DNA of 64,000 nucleotides. It comes from Psettodes erumei. Its lineage: Eukaryota > Chordata > Actinopteri > Pleuronectiformes > Psettodidae. Position 1 is the stretch's first letter; each line of letters starts with the position of its first letter. Positions 26,901 through 42,226 of this stretch are shown here, in pieces. Location: NCBI GenBank assembly GCA_016785225.1, contig JAFBJZ010000292.1, positions 930,001 to 994,000 of the forward strand, written 5' to 3'. The notes beneath the pieces are model-generated. The model saw nothing but the letters and a program-made list of their open reading frames with translations, ran no database searches and had not been told where the DNA came from. Position numbers and translations under genes: made by a program.

Positions 26901-29900
26901 CAGCTGCCACTCAGAGCGATGACTGACGTGACCGAATATGCTGGAAAATATTTACAGAAGCCGCTGTTTGTTACACACAACACAACACTTATAGATAACA
27001 ATCAGGCTGGAATGCATATACAAGTATTGCACAATATACATATAAAAAGTCTGACAGATCATATTCCTCTTTGCTCAACCTGCTCTGTTTCTGGACTGCA
27101 GTGTGCGTGTGGTCAGTTGGATTCATTTGTAACTACTGGTGTTGGCTGCTTCACTCTGATGGTATCTGTGGGATGGTGTAGAAAGTGCTGTTGCCGTTGA
27201 ATTTGGCCTTTTTAAAAAACCCTGGCATGTGCGCGCTGCCACCTGTCTGGGCGCTGCATTGTCCTCATAGTGTAGTTCTGCCTCTGTCTTCGTGTCAAAA
27301 GTGATATCTGAAGCTTTCTCAAGAACTGCTCATCCAAAAAACTTTAAGGCTTGGCTTCCCAGTGAGACACCTGCCAAGTTTAAAGTTGATCAGAAAAATG
27401 GTTCTTGAGAAAATTGCAATACAAAGAAATTTATTGTTATGGTGCTGTTAATATGCACCAAATGTGTAATAATTTGCTACGACAAATTCCCCAATGAATA
27501 CACCATTTCCTCATTTTTGGATAATGTCTGCTACAAACTACAGTAAACATAAAATTTAAATAAGAAAAAATCCCTCTGCTGAGTAAGAGTGTAAGTTAGA
27601 GAGAGTTGAAAAAAAACACTGAGTGGACTTTATTTAAAAGTTTAGTGTCAAGCTAGGTTTTGTGCAGTATAACTGTGAAAGGAACAAATGGGTTTTGTGG
27701 CCAAGTGCCACAGACAGGGCACGGGAGAGTTGAGGTAGGGTTGGGTTATGCCAAAATGCAGCTGACTTCTAAAATGTGTGGCAGGGCAGGGTTCTTCCTC
27801 CAAAGCCTTGACTAAGGCTGGGAATTTGGAGGCAGTGTAGCTTTGCTTTAACACATTGTTGGTTAAGTTGATTTTTTGGGAATTTTGCCCATTTTCAGGA
27901 ATCAGTGTTGAGAAACAGTAAACAGCAGGAAAAAGAGACAGGGCCATGATCAAGCTACTATGGTTCTGGTCTTTACATGGGATTTGTAAAAAGTACCTAA
28001 ATATACAAGCTGTCCTCTTAGTTAAAGACAGAACCATTTTTGTGTAGCAAACTTCAACACAATGGTGTTACTGAAAAGCATTAACTCGTTTATTCTGAAA
28101 GTTTAAGGTAATCAGGATGAATATGCTTATTTTAGCAATGGTCAAAAACAAGACAGAATCCAAGGTTATGAAACTAAACAGATAAATATTCCATCTCCAG
28201 CTAAATCAAATGGGTGCATTTCTCTGGACTGACCCCCTCACCATTCATACCACAACATATTTATCACAATCAATCTGTCAATTAGCTCCCAAGGCAGCCG
28301 ACCGTGACAGGCACTTACTGTACGAATGAGTACAAATTGATAAGAAAACAGTGCATGATGGCCTTATGAAAACTAATGGCATGTCTGCCATCTGAGAGGC
28401 TGCGTGCTCGAGGACTTATTCTCAGTGCAAAACCTTCCAGCGTTGTCTTGAAGCTGCCCCTTTCCCCTTCAAACTCTTTTTCTTCTTTGTTGAGACTATT
28501 GCTGTGCATTTTCCTATTCTCTCTGTCCCTCTCCGTCTCTCCAGCTGTGCCCTATCACTCTCCTGTAGAGCGGACTACAGAGCTGACTGTCAGCCTGTCA
28601 TTCACGGCAAGTGTCATGAAACATTGATGGCGTGGCTGCGGAAACCCTTTGGTAACACATCCCAAAGTCCTGAATCTTCTGCAATAAGGGAGTATAGTGC
28701 ATGAACTTCAGCTTTGGGCTATTCTAAAAATAAATGTGAAAGAACACAAAAGGAGTCTTCATAAATCCGGTTTCTGAGGACATGTCAAATCATCTTCACT
28801 GCTCTTCCCACTTTTTAATGCTGTTCAAACTTTTTTTTTTAAGCCAAAGTTTCAAGTCTGTTTTCTCAGGCATTTTTTTTTTTTTTTTTATCATTTTGAT
28901 CATTTTCCTTCATGTTCTTCAAATGGACAGTAACGTTGTCAGCGACATCCAAAGCATTGATCTTCTGTGATCACAATCTGTCGACAGCAAGTTTTGATGT
29001 TGGGTAGACCTTGAGAGAATTTCTTTTTTATTTATGAAAAGGAAAAGAGGCAGTCAGGAATGCTGAATTGCACAGCCTTAGATATAGATGCAAGAGGCAC
29101 AGACTCGGGTTAAGGCAGAGAAGAGTGCACACACACATATAGTCATGTCTCCATGACTTACATAAATTTCCTGGAGACTTAATGCTTACTTTAACCTTAA
29201 CTAATACTTGCGTAACCCTAACCAAACATTACCCCAACCCAAGTCTTCACCTTAAAATTTAATGAAAATGAGAATACTACAGGGACTTGCTTTGGTTCCC
29301 ATATGCATTATACAGGCCACTTCATGTGTCGTACAATCCAACACATCTCTGCCATGAAGAAGAACTGACAGCAGTTCCTCTCATGGATACAAATGAGGTG
29401 GACAAAATATTAGAAACACCTCTCAGTATAACAGTAATCAACACACAGTTAAATGAAAACCGTTCGGACACTGTCAATCAAAACTGAACATTACTGTCTT
29501 TGTCAGGGCAGGATTCTTGTTTTTGTAGTGGATCACATTAGATGGTACTAGTGGACCTGATGAAGTGGAACGCTGAGTGGACGTCCCCATACCATGACTG
29601 TATGAACAGACTGAAGTCCCAACACAATGATACATAGTGACTTACATTATTTCCCAGAAACATTGAGACCCTTAATCATAACTGCTGCTTGCCTAAATCT
29701 AAAGACAACACACACGCAAGCAGAGGCTTTTTTTCAGTGTGACTGATGGATTTGTTGATGTTGATGTTATAATTGGTTTTGTTCTAAGACATCATGAATC
29801 CTTATTCTATACTCTTCCATTGAACCTATGATCCAGTTTTGTACTTTTCACACAATGTATGTCATTGTAAGGTCTGGAACTATAAGATACCACGTTAGAA

Positions 29901-32900
29901 ATGTTTTGCATACCAGGAAGCAGATGAAACTTCTTACTTTACTTTTAACACATTCCAAGAACAAGGCGAGGACAGCGGTCGTCCTCCCCACATCCCTGGG
30001 AATTGGCCCTTACATTCGGTCGTGTGTACGTCATCCAGCCCAAGAGGATAAATGTGAACCGTTTCCAACGATCAGGGCTCACTCTGACTGAGATCCTGCG
30101 AGATCTCTGTCACTTTGAGCCCAGCGCTGCTATACTTAACTGCTATACTAACAACTGGGTGCTGTGACCCGGATCAAAGATGGCTAAGAATTTGTGACCA
30201 TAATAACTGTTCTGTTTCTGAACTGAAGATTTCTCCGGTTTGTGTTTGGGCTTCCAACAAAAGAACCTGGCTAACATTGACAAATCAGGAATTTGACATG
30301 TCACTCACGTCATGATGAGGGTCTCTTCCCCAGGCTCTCCCAGCACCCCGTCCACGAACAGAGGCGTGTTAGTGAAGCTGTACTTGTTCCACTGCCGTCC
30401 TTCATCGAAGCTCAGCCTAGGAACACAAACAGCCATTGCATAGGGGACCAGCGATAATCTCCCACCCCACCCCCTCCCCTGACTGTGTGTAGAAGCTAAT
30501 GACCCTGAGAGTTGTCTAACAACTTTGTTACTTATTCAGCACAGGGCTGAGACGCTCTGCTCAGTGAACACATATCTGTGGAAGGTATACTCATTATGGC
30601 TTCAATCACAGAGAAGGTGAAATGGAATGACAATTGTCAAAGCAGAATTTTTCATGGCAGGTGCGTTTTCTAACCAGAATAATATTGTCCCCACCCCCTC
30701 AAGTTTGAAGAAAAACTCATTTGGCTTTGTTTGACTAACTTAAGACTCAAAGCTTCCTCTGAGGGAATTAGTCATGCTGTGACAAATGGCGGCTCTGTTA
30801 TAATGACTCACCATAGGTGTCGGATGGGAAGTGGAGTGTGTCTTATTGCGACTAAGGCACCTCCCTGGTCGAGGTAGAGCACTGCATACTCCTCATCAAA
30901 GATCTGCAGGGACAAAGAAAACAGAGATAGTTATCTGGATGCATGTCCAGCACATGTCACACACACACACACACACACTGTATCACTGAAGAAGGGAAAC
31001 AACATTGCAGTTCGACCTTTCTACATCAACTTTTGGATATTACTTTTTCATTGTAGTGTTTAATTAGAACCAAGCACCACCAGTTGAAAATGGCAGGATC
31101 AGGTGAGGAAAGGGTCTGTGCTGTGTGCAGGCACTGAGGCAAAGTACTCTTTATGTTCATCAACATTTAATTTTTGTTCCCCATCACTATCAAAACACTT
31201 GCTAGTGTGCAAGGATAAGCTATTCAATAAAATCAAGGCGAGTGTGTGAGGACTGCAGTTAGGACTACAGGTCAGTTGGTTTATGATGCTTTGTATGGTG
31301 AGTGGCCATCTATAGATTCAACTGGGGGCATCAATGGAAAAACTAGTTTAATCAGAAGTGGACAGGTCTAACTAGCAGTGTGGATGCATCAAAGACGCAT
31401 TGAGGATGCATTGAGGTCTGATCGCTCAGACCACCTCGAAGATGGTTATTTGGTTCTTTGAAAGTGATATACAGTGTATGCACTGTGATCAGATCATTAA
31501 TGTCAGGTATGAATAGGGCTTATGTATCAACCCTATGATAAACCGGGGACCTGTCCCCACTTCTCAGTGACTAATGGATGGATAAATGTTTTAGGACATT
31601 AAGTCTTTTGGTTTCCAGTCAAAAGGGCACCTCACAAGTTGACAGCATGTATTCTAGCAAAGGTGGCTCTGCAGTGTCAGTCAACTGCTGCCAAGGGAAA
31701 CATACTTTTATTATCTTATGAAAAAAAAATTGCATCCCAGACTCAGTATCATTGTTGTGATACCTCTATATTTCACAACAATGTGAGGATAATTTAAATC
31801 TCAGCTCAATGGCATCAACAGGACATTATTAAAATATAAAAAGTTCCCTCACCTGTCTCCATGTGTTTCCTGCATCCGAGGTGATATACACGCTGACGTT
31901 GCTGGTGGTCAGCTCTGAGCCAAACGAGCCTGAGGTCGCGACAGACATTCACAGAGCAGTCAGAAGAGAAACTGCACTCAACTTTCTGAGAGAAGGGAAA
32001 CTGCATAATGCAGGCACAGGAAATGAATTCTGCTTGAGAGCCAATAAATCCAGGACTTTTATAAAGCGCTTTTAGACTGGCGGTGGCGATGCAGCAGCAG
32101 GGGGCTCCATTCTCAAGCTGCAGACTGTAATTATCGTGCTCCAGAGGATCTGAAGTGCAGTGCGACATTTGCCCGTGCTCCCAAATTAACCAATAAATCC
32201 AGATTACTGTATTCATCTTTCAGCAGTTCTGATCATATTTAGACAAGCTTCCCTAATGCTGTGCAGGCTGCTGCACTCGCTTTAATCTAGCCTGTAATTG
32301 GTGCCAGGTGGTTAAACACAAGGATGGAGAGCACCGTGAGTGTTTCCGAGGCACGTTCGCTTCCCAGTCTGAGCCCTTGTCTGCTTACTTCAGAAACAAT
32401 TTGCTTTACAATGACAACATTTAGAGAGCAACCTGACACCCTCTGAAAATCCGGATTTTGTCAACCTCCTCATGTAAATCGACGTACCCGCTGCAGCGAC
32501 GGAGAGTCGTGGGGTGCGTGCGTTTGGACACAGCCCAGCAAACTTACATGCAACCCGCGCTTTCCAGCTCGGTGCTCTTAAACGCACATGTTCAAAAAAA
32601 AAATGCATTTACACCTCAAGACACAGCCCTGTCAGGTCGTTGCTTCAGTGCCCCCCGCCCCTTAATTGTGTACAACAGGCAAATGCAGTGTACTTGGCTG
32701 TCATCCAGCTCTCACAGAACAGTAGTTACTCTCATTTTAATGTCTACACCTGCTGCTTATTGCCTTGCACTTCACGACTCTGTCTTTTTACCAGCAGACT
32801 GAAAACAGCGACTGCCACCTACTACTGAACCGCTGCTGCAGTGAGCATCGAATACAGGGAATAGAAACAACTGGTAGTATAATTAATTGATTGTATATTT

Positions 32901-35900
32901 ACCAACAAAAAAAGAAGATTCAGTGTTAATTTACTTTTCAAAGGGAAAAAGGGGGGGCTTACTTAAAAACCTCACCCTATCTTTCCATTATCTACCTGCT
33001 GCAGTGCTGCAGTGGGCTATAACTGTCAGTTACAATTACTTATCATCACAGGTGGAAGCAAAAGCACTCATTATGCAGAATGGCCCAGTTCCGAGAGATG
33101 TATATTTGGATGGTAATTACTGATGCATTAATATGTACATCACTTTAATGTTGCATTTAGTAATAAATGAGGACTAATTTAAATAATTTTACATCCTGCT
33201 CGTTACTAGCCTATATTAATCCATTATCATGCATTGGCTGTTTAAAGAATCAGAAATCTGAAAATGCAAAGTAGATTGCAACGGAATAAACAGTAAAACA
33301 TTTGCCTTTGAACTGTAGTGGATTAGTCAAGTACAGTGCAAATACCTAAAACTTGTACTTCAGTACAGTAGGATGGAACCTGGGAACCAATACAGACATG
33401 TGGAAACAGATTATAAACCGGGATCTCTAAAGATACCAAGCTGAAATTTACAGTACAAACATTATATTGCTTTGTTGCCTTTGAAACCTAAGTGAGTGCA
33501 ATCAAAATGTCAGTTTTAATCACTCCTTACACAGGAAACATTTGTGTGCGCAGTCCATTATGTCAAACCTGTGCCTAGAAGTAGGTCATTAAAATCTACG
33601 GGACATTTACAACAGGTTCCACAATATTTGTTTACAGCCTGCGTGATTGTGTGCCTGCTTGTGGTCCTGATATCACTGGACTTTCAACAACAGCTCCCTC
33701 CCAGATTTCATCCTTGAAGCTGGTGAATGGGATGTTATCATCAGAGAAAGGAATGAAGGCCAACACTACCATAGTTGGGCCCAGGGTGTAAAGAAACTGA
33801 ATGTTCCCTCCTCTAAAGTGGGAGGTAATGCCACAACAGCACTGAGAGTTGTAATTAATTAAGTATTAAATTAAATTAATTATTTCAGTGTTCACCCCCA
33901 TCTCTGAGCCAAACTCCGCCCACTCCATTATTTTGAAAAATAAAAAAAAAAGTGGGCAAGGAGCTAAGAGTGGAGGTGTTGATGTTTGAGACATCTCCAG
34001 GCCATGCAGGGAAAAATGGAGAGTGACACAGAATGGCTGGCACCTATGGTACAGGGCTCTTTTGAGGCTAAGGACATTTCCCCTCCAGGATGCCCCCGAA
34101 GTGGACATTAGTGTGGTGGAGGACCATAGTGGTCTCGAGCCATATCGGTTCGAGCTGTTGGCTTCAGCCTCAGCAATGCCTGAAGCCCAGAGCTCTTGGA
34201 GCGGAGCACGGCATCTAGTGCAAATGTACATGGCCGCGCATAGCTATCGAGGGCCCAGCCAGCCATCTGCAACTACTGCTGAGCCATATGAGGGAAAGAG
34301 TGCACTCCTGTGGTGCCTCTGCAGTCATCAAAAGCACAAGTCTGAAATATTGGAAATGGAAAAATGCTAAGTGGAGTGTTAGCAAAATGGAAGTGTAAAC
34401 TCCAGTGAATAATGAGTCTCTGTGAGCTCATTTGAAAATGAGCATGGTTTCACAGACTCCCACTCAAGGACAGGTGCTGGGGGGAAAGAGGGCATACATC
34501 TCACAATGAAAAGATATCACGAGCAATTGCAAGGCCGATGATGACATAGAATCAACTATTTTTTTATAACACTGGAGAGAAATGTTAATATTAACACCAG
34601 CATTGATGTGTTTCATCAAAGTCACATCATTGAGTTAACAGTTCAAAAAACCTGTTTCGCAGTACCTCTTTAATATTTCCTGTTCATTTTAACCATCTGG
34701 TTACATGAATAACGACAAGTGGTCAAACACAATCGTCCATTCCCATGTCCCTGAAACCTGTTTAATTCACAGCGCTTCACAAAGGTCCAGACACCAAAAC
34801 AATGAGCATGAGCTTGGCCTCCTCCAGACACCTGAGTCATGTGCCGATGTGTTATTGACAGTGGAGCTCCATGCGGGAGTAAATATCACAAATGTGTAAA
34901 TTCACCCAGTGGGGCTGCTGATCTCATATTCCTCCTTTTCTTTGTTTTTTTTTTTGCTCTGTGCTCTCTCTCCTGTGCTCTCGGGGATGGTGACGTATAA
35001 ACCAGCAGGATTATGTAATGTTTGGCACTGTGGCTCTCTGCTGACCTTTCATTTACCCCTGCTAAAAGGTGAGACGCCACACACACGCATTGTCAGATAC
35101 CTGTGAGATTTGAATACTGATGCTGAATGGGAACAAACAATTGAAAACAAAAGGGAAGAGTAAAAACAAAACAAAACAGAGATGTTGAGTGCCAAGTTTT
35201 ACAGCTGAAAAGGGAAAAAGAGATTTTCATGGTCTTTGTCTGTTTGAGTTTGCATGAGGCTAGCTATATCTATATAGATTCGAAGTCATCCAGGTCATTG
35301 TCAAGGTTGAAAGAGTTTCGTAAGGCAAGAGGCGAAACATTTTCTTGAAAAATCTCAAGCCTAGTTGCCTTACGAAACTCTTTCAACCATGAGGCTAGCA
35401 AATGCATCTAAAGATGAAAAAAAGAGATTCCAAAAAAGGAGATATGCCATTGCCAAAAAAAGACCTTGAGCATAGCAGATGGGTCTTTTCATGTTTCGCC
35501 TGTTGTCTTTTGATGAATGAAATTTAAACAAAACAAAAACAATTCAGAATTCATTTGATTATCTCCACTGGATACATTCACTAAGCATCGTTTTAGCATC
35601 TGACTTGCTTTCTGCAACATTTAACTGATTGTTTTAATCTTAAAATGAAAGTCTGTTTTAATCCAGTGCCTTTAAAAAGCATTTAAAAAACACACATCAG
35701 CCGTGGTTTGAAGTTTCTTTCTATCAGTCAAGAATGACAAGGCATACATGCCATAATTACTGCTGAAGAGATAAAAGAAAAAAAATCAGAAGGGGTTGCA
35801 ACAGGAGATTTGTTTTAACAGAACCCCCCCTCAGGGCTGCATGAAGAAAGCCTGTCACTGAAAAGAGATTCCCGTTCACCCACCTGATGCGACAATGATC

Positions 35901-38900
35901 CCCGGTGCCGTGTCCCTGCTGGCTATGTTTCCAGATGTGTAGGGGTTCGCAGACACATGCAGATGGAGATGCAACGAGCAGTATGGCTGCAGACAAAAAA
36001 AGAAAATTGCAAATACAATTATCAAAACTCTCACACTGAGCCAACAGCATCACTACAAAAAAAAAAAATCTTCCAAAGACACTGCTGAATAAAACGGCTG
36101 TGGTGTCGACTCGACTCGGATCCACAAACCCTCCCAAGTCATAAGTTCTATCACAAACACCATTTCCCCATTGGCCATTGGCTGGTCTCACCATTAATTT
36201 TGATTGGGTTAACCTTTACCGACACAATTCTCATTACGAGCCAGCAAAATGCCAGTGGTGCAGGCCATGTTGTGACGGGCTGTTTAGGGGTTTATTAAAG
36301 CTCTGACATTTCCTGACAAATGACTGCATGATATGAGCAGAAGGCGAGGCATGCCAAAGAATCCCCAACTGCCTTATCAAAAAAGGCTGATGAGTTTTGT
36401 ATATGGAGTCATGTTAAAAGAAGATGTTGCAAAATGTGTCTTGCAAATGATGTGCTTAAGTATGCAGCACAAACCATCCAATCTGCTGTCATCTCAGTCT
36501 GGCTGCTTCCTCCTTTTAACAGGAGAGTGAGTCTGCAGTGGACAAACAACATATCTGTAGTTAAAAAGATGCACGCTTAGATGTAAGTTTCAAACTTTGG
36601 GGGGATCTCAGCTACACTATACTTTCAGGAAGAAAGCCTGCTGAAAAAGAAAGGAGCACATGCTTTTCTGCCTGACACCTCTTTTCTCTCTCTGTTTCTT
36701 AAATGGGAGGTCAGCTTATTGGACTGAATCAAAACGGCTGACCTTTCAGCTAGGCCGGCCTCAGAGCACTCAGCTTTGACGGGCGCTGCTCTTTTCTGAG
36801 CTCGGCCTCTCAATTGCTGCCGGGATCAGTCAGCTACTGTCAAGGCCCCCTCTTTGATGGAAGCGCGCTTAAAAAAAAAAAAAAAAAAAGGAAGAAAAAA
36901 AAGAAAACCATGTATGAAGTCTGCGCACTCGCAGACAGCGCGACTGCTCACCAGCATGCAGTGAATGTTGTTGCCCCTCAGGTCTTTGCTCGGGGCCTGA
37001 AGCAGCCTCCAGTCCCTGCCTCTGTTGTAGGTGATGTGCGTTTTGACTTGGTTGTCCGTCTTTTTGTTAGCGAGGAACATCCCTTTTATTCCTGCGACCT
37101 AGGAAATTGGAAAAAAAAGAACAGCTCTAAATAAAAACCAGAGGCAGACTTTCAATGTCAAAAGCAATTCCACATCTTCAAGTCGCGTTGTGGAAAATAA
37201 ATGCAATGCACTACCAAGCCAAATTACATGCCTTTACCTACTTACCTCTTCTATATTCTGAACAAAAACCAAATACAGCCACTAAACACTGAGTGGGAAA
37301 TGATGGACTGTCTGGGGACTTGTGTGTAATCAATGCGTGCTTTAAATGAATCTGACTGCTTGTTGGAGGGCCCCTAGGAGCTGTGGAGCGATAGTGAATC
37401 GAGTCAGTGGCAGTTGCATCAAGCAAAGAAACTCCACTTCAGTAATTGACAGATCCTTCAGCCTGCCTTGGAGGAGAGATTTAGCATATCTGACATTTTG
37501 GGTGGCGACCCCAATCAAGAAGGCGGATTTGATTGTATCGCCGAGACTGCAGCAACACATGAGCGCCATCATCAACGGCTTCATTATTCGACTCTGTTAT
37601 GTAGTTTTGTCCTCAGTTCACTTCTACTAAAAAACATACCTGTGCACAGGCGTTCCACAGCTTTAGTCCTGAGTGCACTTTTTTCCTTCTTTTTCCTTTT
37701 TGGATTAGATGCATTTTGTGAAGTAATATCTGCAGTTATTCATCAAAGAAAGAAATAATCTCAGCCTCCCAAAAATCTATATCCCTGGCACAATCCCCTC
37801 TCCCCTTTTGTTGGTGTCAGCACTTTAAAGCTGCTTTGTATTCATACAATGTGCTCTGAAGACTGTAGGCCTACAGCGGCAAGGTTTGTTTCCAAAATGA
37901 CAAAAGAAGTTACATTTCATCATCTTTGCCTCCGAGCTCTAAAGTATTGATCAGCGATCATAATAACTTGCTGGCTGGGCGCTCATCAAGCGAGCCTTTA
38001 TTTGATGCTGTTATTTAAAAGGAAGATATTGGCTTGAAATGACTGCTGCAGAGCTGTGGGTAAAAACAAACAACCAAAAAAAACAACAAAACAGGCCTCA
38101 TGTACAGCACAGCAATCCAAAACTAAAAGCAGAGGCAGTCCAGCGCAGCATCACACTCTGTTGCTTGAAGCACAGGTTTCTTATCATCACATTCGCTGCC
38201 GGATCGATGCTGGTTTACCTCGTAGAGATCGACCATGACGTTGCCCTCGGGGCCCATGCTGCTGACCACGTTCTCCAGGGCCAGAGTGTAGTAAACCCCC
38301 AGCGGGTCCGACACGTACAGGTTGTAGGTCTCGTTTTGGTTCCACTCCTGCACGGCGGCCACCACGCGGTTTTCGTCCGTGCTGATGACATGCAGGTCCT
38401 GGAACAGAGGCAAAGATACACAAGTACTGATTGCAGTTACCACAGTGTTTCATAGTTCTCTTTATTAGTGGCCCCCCTTTTATTAGATTTTTTCTTTTCC
38501 GCAGGCTTAGTACAGCTATTTGTCTTTACCGTACATTTTTGCTGTAGTGTAGTACATAATGATAAGTGTTTTAACAAAAAATTATGATTAAAAAAAAATA
38601 TATATATATATATATCTTATTATAACATGAAAAAGATTTGCTATAGTGTGAAAAGGATCTGGCGATAATGAGAGACGTATTTCTAATCATTTTCTTGTTA
38701 AAGCAGGAAAGAAGAAAGAAGAAAGCTAAGGTCACATAGTATTAAAAGCTAAAGTGTTTGTTGTTATAATAGGAATGCATCCTCTTAAAATGGAATCGTT
38801 TGTAGGAATAATGAAAAGCAAATTAAAATCTTGCAATAAACAAAAACTTAACTGTTGATTTTATTCATGATATCGTGCTAGCAATATGCTGCCATACATA

Positions 38901-41900
38901 GTACATTGAAATCTGCTGTACATTGCATTTATCATTTATCATTATTTTTAAAGAGGCAAAACCCTCTTTAAAAACAAATTATTTTTTACATTTATTTTAA
39001 AATACTAAAAAAGCATCTAACCTGAACACACCCGAAACTGTAATCAACATTTGTGAAAGCTTTCATTTGCTCTCATGAACTCTTATGTGTCAATGAGGAA
39101 TAACAAATTACATTGTATACAATTCTTGCCCACCTGCCGGGCATAATCATATTCAGTAATCACAACTGCTTCATCTTGTGCATTCACATATTTTAACGAC
39201 GTGGATACAGTAATCATTAACACTATGTCAGGCTTATTGGGCAGAGCTGATACAACTGAGGCCATGCTGTGTGGTTGTGTGCTGCATCTGCCTCTGACTG
39301 TGCTGGCAGCACCTCGCAGTGAGCCGAGAGCATCGGAGGGGTGGGGGGCAGCCTGGGGCTTGATTGAACAGAACATGCTTAATTGTCAATGAGGACGTGA
39401 GAAGCTAGGCCGTGCGCACAAAGAGCAGCACGGAAAAACAATCCTGGAAACATTGAGAGAGTTACTTTTGGCTTTGATTTGCCCATAATTAACAGGGAGT
39501 GGCGAACAGAGCCAGTGATGAGCTGGATTTTTTCTGCAACTGTGGCCCACGTACTGACCCGAGCTTGAAGCGTATTGTTGTTATATGCCTCTGACTGCAG
39601 GAAATTTTGCTGCAACCACTGCAGCAACAAAAGTAAAAATTTGTCTCATATTTTCTTGCTCACCATTGCTAAGGTATGGACTATAACCAAAGCTTTATTA
39701 CCATTTTTTTAAAATCATCAAACTCTCATGAGCATTAGTTAATTTGGAGGTCATTTTAACCTGCAGGCACAGTGTATCTGTTACCTTGGGCAGGGTGTAC
39801 TTGGGCAGCTTCATCGGGGTGAAGACATCTCTTCTAGCAGACACATAGTAGATTGGCCTCCCTGCCGTTGACACCTTAAGGTGATGAAGTCGTTGAGTGA
39901 AAACATTTTAGAGACACAGAAAAAGAAAAATACAAATAAAGCATTTGTCACATGTAAGGCTGCACCTCTCCAAGTCTGACCTTGAAATATTTCCTACAAA
40001 ATCCTCACACACTCTCCTCGTATACTGGTCTAATGTTTTTCACTGAGCAAACTGAGCAATTACCCACCTGGACAAACACATACTCATCTTGCACCACCAG
40101 AGAATTGGGGTCAATGTAGCCGGGGAATGGTTTGCCCTTGTTGGCATCCGTGCAGTTCTGCAGCTTGCAGGTGACATACAGTGCCTCTGCTCCCACACAG
40201 ACACACACACATATGCACGCACGTCAAGTTTCAGCGATGGTATTAGTCGATGAAGAAAGGCAGCCCTCACCCCAAACAGAGCAGCCTCTTTCGGCTTCCC
40301 GCATTACTCGTGTCAATAAAGTGGTCCCGATGAGGGAGGAGCCGAGCAGAGGGGAAGACAGATGACCACAGAGGCCAATTGCTTTCTTTACCTTCAATCG
40401 CAGGCCTGGGAGAGAGCTGTCCCTGCCTGTTAGCCTCTGCCAAATATGTGTTGGCTTCTCCTACACGAACATGATCAACAGTGATGGTCTCTGGCTATGT
40501 GACTGTAACATCTGACACCACTGATGTTTGCTGTGCGTGTTTGTGCCAGTCTTTTCTCTATTGTGCCAGCCTCAAAGAAAGTGTTCTGACAGAAAGATGG
40601 CACAGATACTTTGAAGGCTTTTTTTGAAAAAAATTAGTGAAATGGAAAGGATCTGGTATTTATTAATTATCAAAGGGGCACTCCATTCGTTTTTGTTGCA
40701 CTTCCATGAAATTAGAACACTCACAAGCAGACAGCTTTTAAAAAATGGTTGGAATCGTAGCAACAAAGGCTAAGACATTCTGACTTTTAGTCCCAAGTAT
40801 GGGTTATACAACATTTGCCATTATGCACCAAATTAAATGTTATTTACATACTCCCTGCTTTGTTTAATCCCCATGTCTTTCAAACTCCAAGCGCTTTAGT
40901 TGTATCACAGGCTTCCTCTTAAGATATTAACATATGATTATATCTTCAAAATTGCCTTGTAATAACAGTATATAAGAGAACTTGTTTGATAGACCCGTGA
41001 CTATGAACTGATGTTTTTGAGTAAAAAGATGGAATTCCCCTTTATAAATGATATTTAGCAAGTTTACAATATGGATTGTGAATACATGACTTGTTAAGAC
41101 AAATGTTACTACTAAATTGCTAAGACAGAATAACATAGTGAAGTGATGAAATTATTGGATAACATTTAAAAAAAAAAAAAAAAATTCAAAGGATTCTGAA
41201 ATCAGACCCAGTAAGTAAATCAAGTCAAATGCTATATATCAACCCACAATATCCCAGTGTTCATTGTCATTCAGGAGAATAAGTGACATTTCTCCTTACC
41301 TACGAGTATGCCACTGAGCCAAATCACTTGCTTTTAAAAGCATTCTAATGTATGCATTACTTTTCTCTCCATTGTCATTGTGTGTCCCCGGACTTGGCCA
41401 TTTCCGCTGTCCCTTTGCATTACCCTTCAGCAGAATTGTCCACACAACTCCCAATTCCTCTCTATTTTAGTACAATGCTCACGATACAGTACAAAGACAC
41501 CAGAAAGGGGAGCGCCAAACTCGGAATTCAATTACTCACGTCCTTCAGAGATGCTGGTTTCCAAGTGAATTAAGCCCGGCTCTTTGTCCAAACCCATTTT
41601 CGACCTGAAAGGCAGACAAATGTGTTTCAGGAACATCACCATTGGTCTTTTGCCTCTGTGCAGATGCTACCTACTGTAGTTGCTGTCTGACCTGAGAGAT
41701 TGTGTGCTGCAAAGTCAGACAAATTTATAATTACAGAGAGATAAGTCAAGTGCTATGACAGTTGTGGTAAACATCGACTGGAATTGACTGCAGGAATGAC
41801 CATTTCTATCTCTTCATTGTCAATGGCAGTTTAAAGTGTACAGGGGGGGGGGAAACTCAGGTTTACTGTGTGATCTAAATGTTCAGAGCCCCCAGAAGGT

Positions 41901-42176
41901 GATTTTCCACCAAGAAAGATGGCGTAGGACGTTTCCTGACATCATTAGGAGAGGAAAAGCCATTGATTTTCTTGCTACGGTAGGGATGCCCGCAGATGGA
42001 ATAGCATATAATCATTACAGCATTAAATATGTATTAAAAGGACTGGGGGATCAGAGGAAGGCACAGGCAGCACATGCATGGAGGGGGAGAGAACGGCAAG
42101 GTGGAGAGATATGGGGGAGAGAAAGAGAGAATGTGTCGACAGGTAGCACACACAAATGGGAAGAGAAATAAAAGGG

Positions 42177-42226
<50 letters not shown>

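Larger units (their letters stand above)
26941..30308 (-). other. Intron with dispersed repeats
   Basis: 3368 nt. It includes a poly-T run near 28872-28889, a diverged CCTAACC-type fish repeat at 29150-29265 and a dispersed-repeat segment at 29395-29600. Positions 29930-30110 are CpG-richer than their surroundings, without a recognised function. Confidence 0.6.

Noticed and set aside
26781..27200. 139-codon plus-strand frame
   Set aside because: It includes the complement of exon 12 and has no homology of its own.
36814..37134. Lysine-rich plus-strand open frame
   Set aside because: It is produced by the A tract at 36871-36902 and the complement of exon 7.
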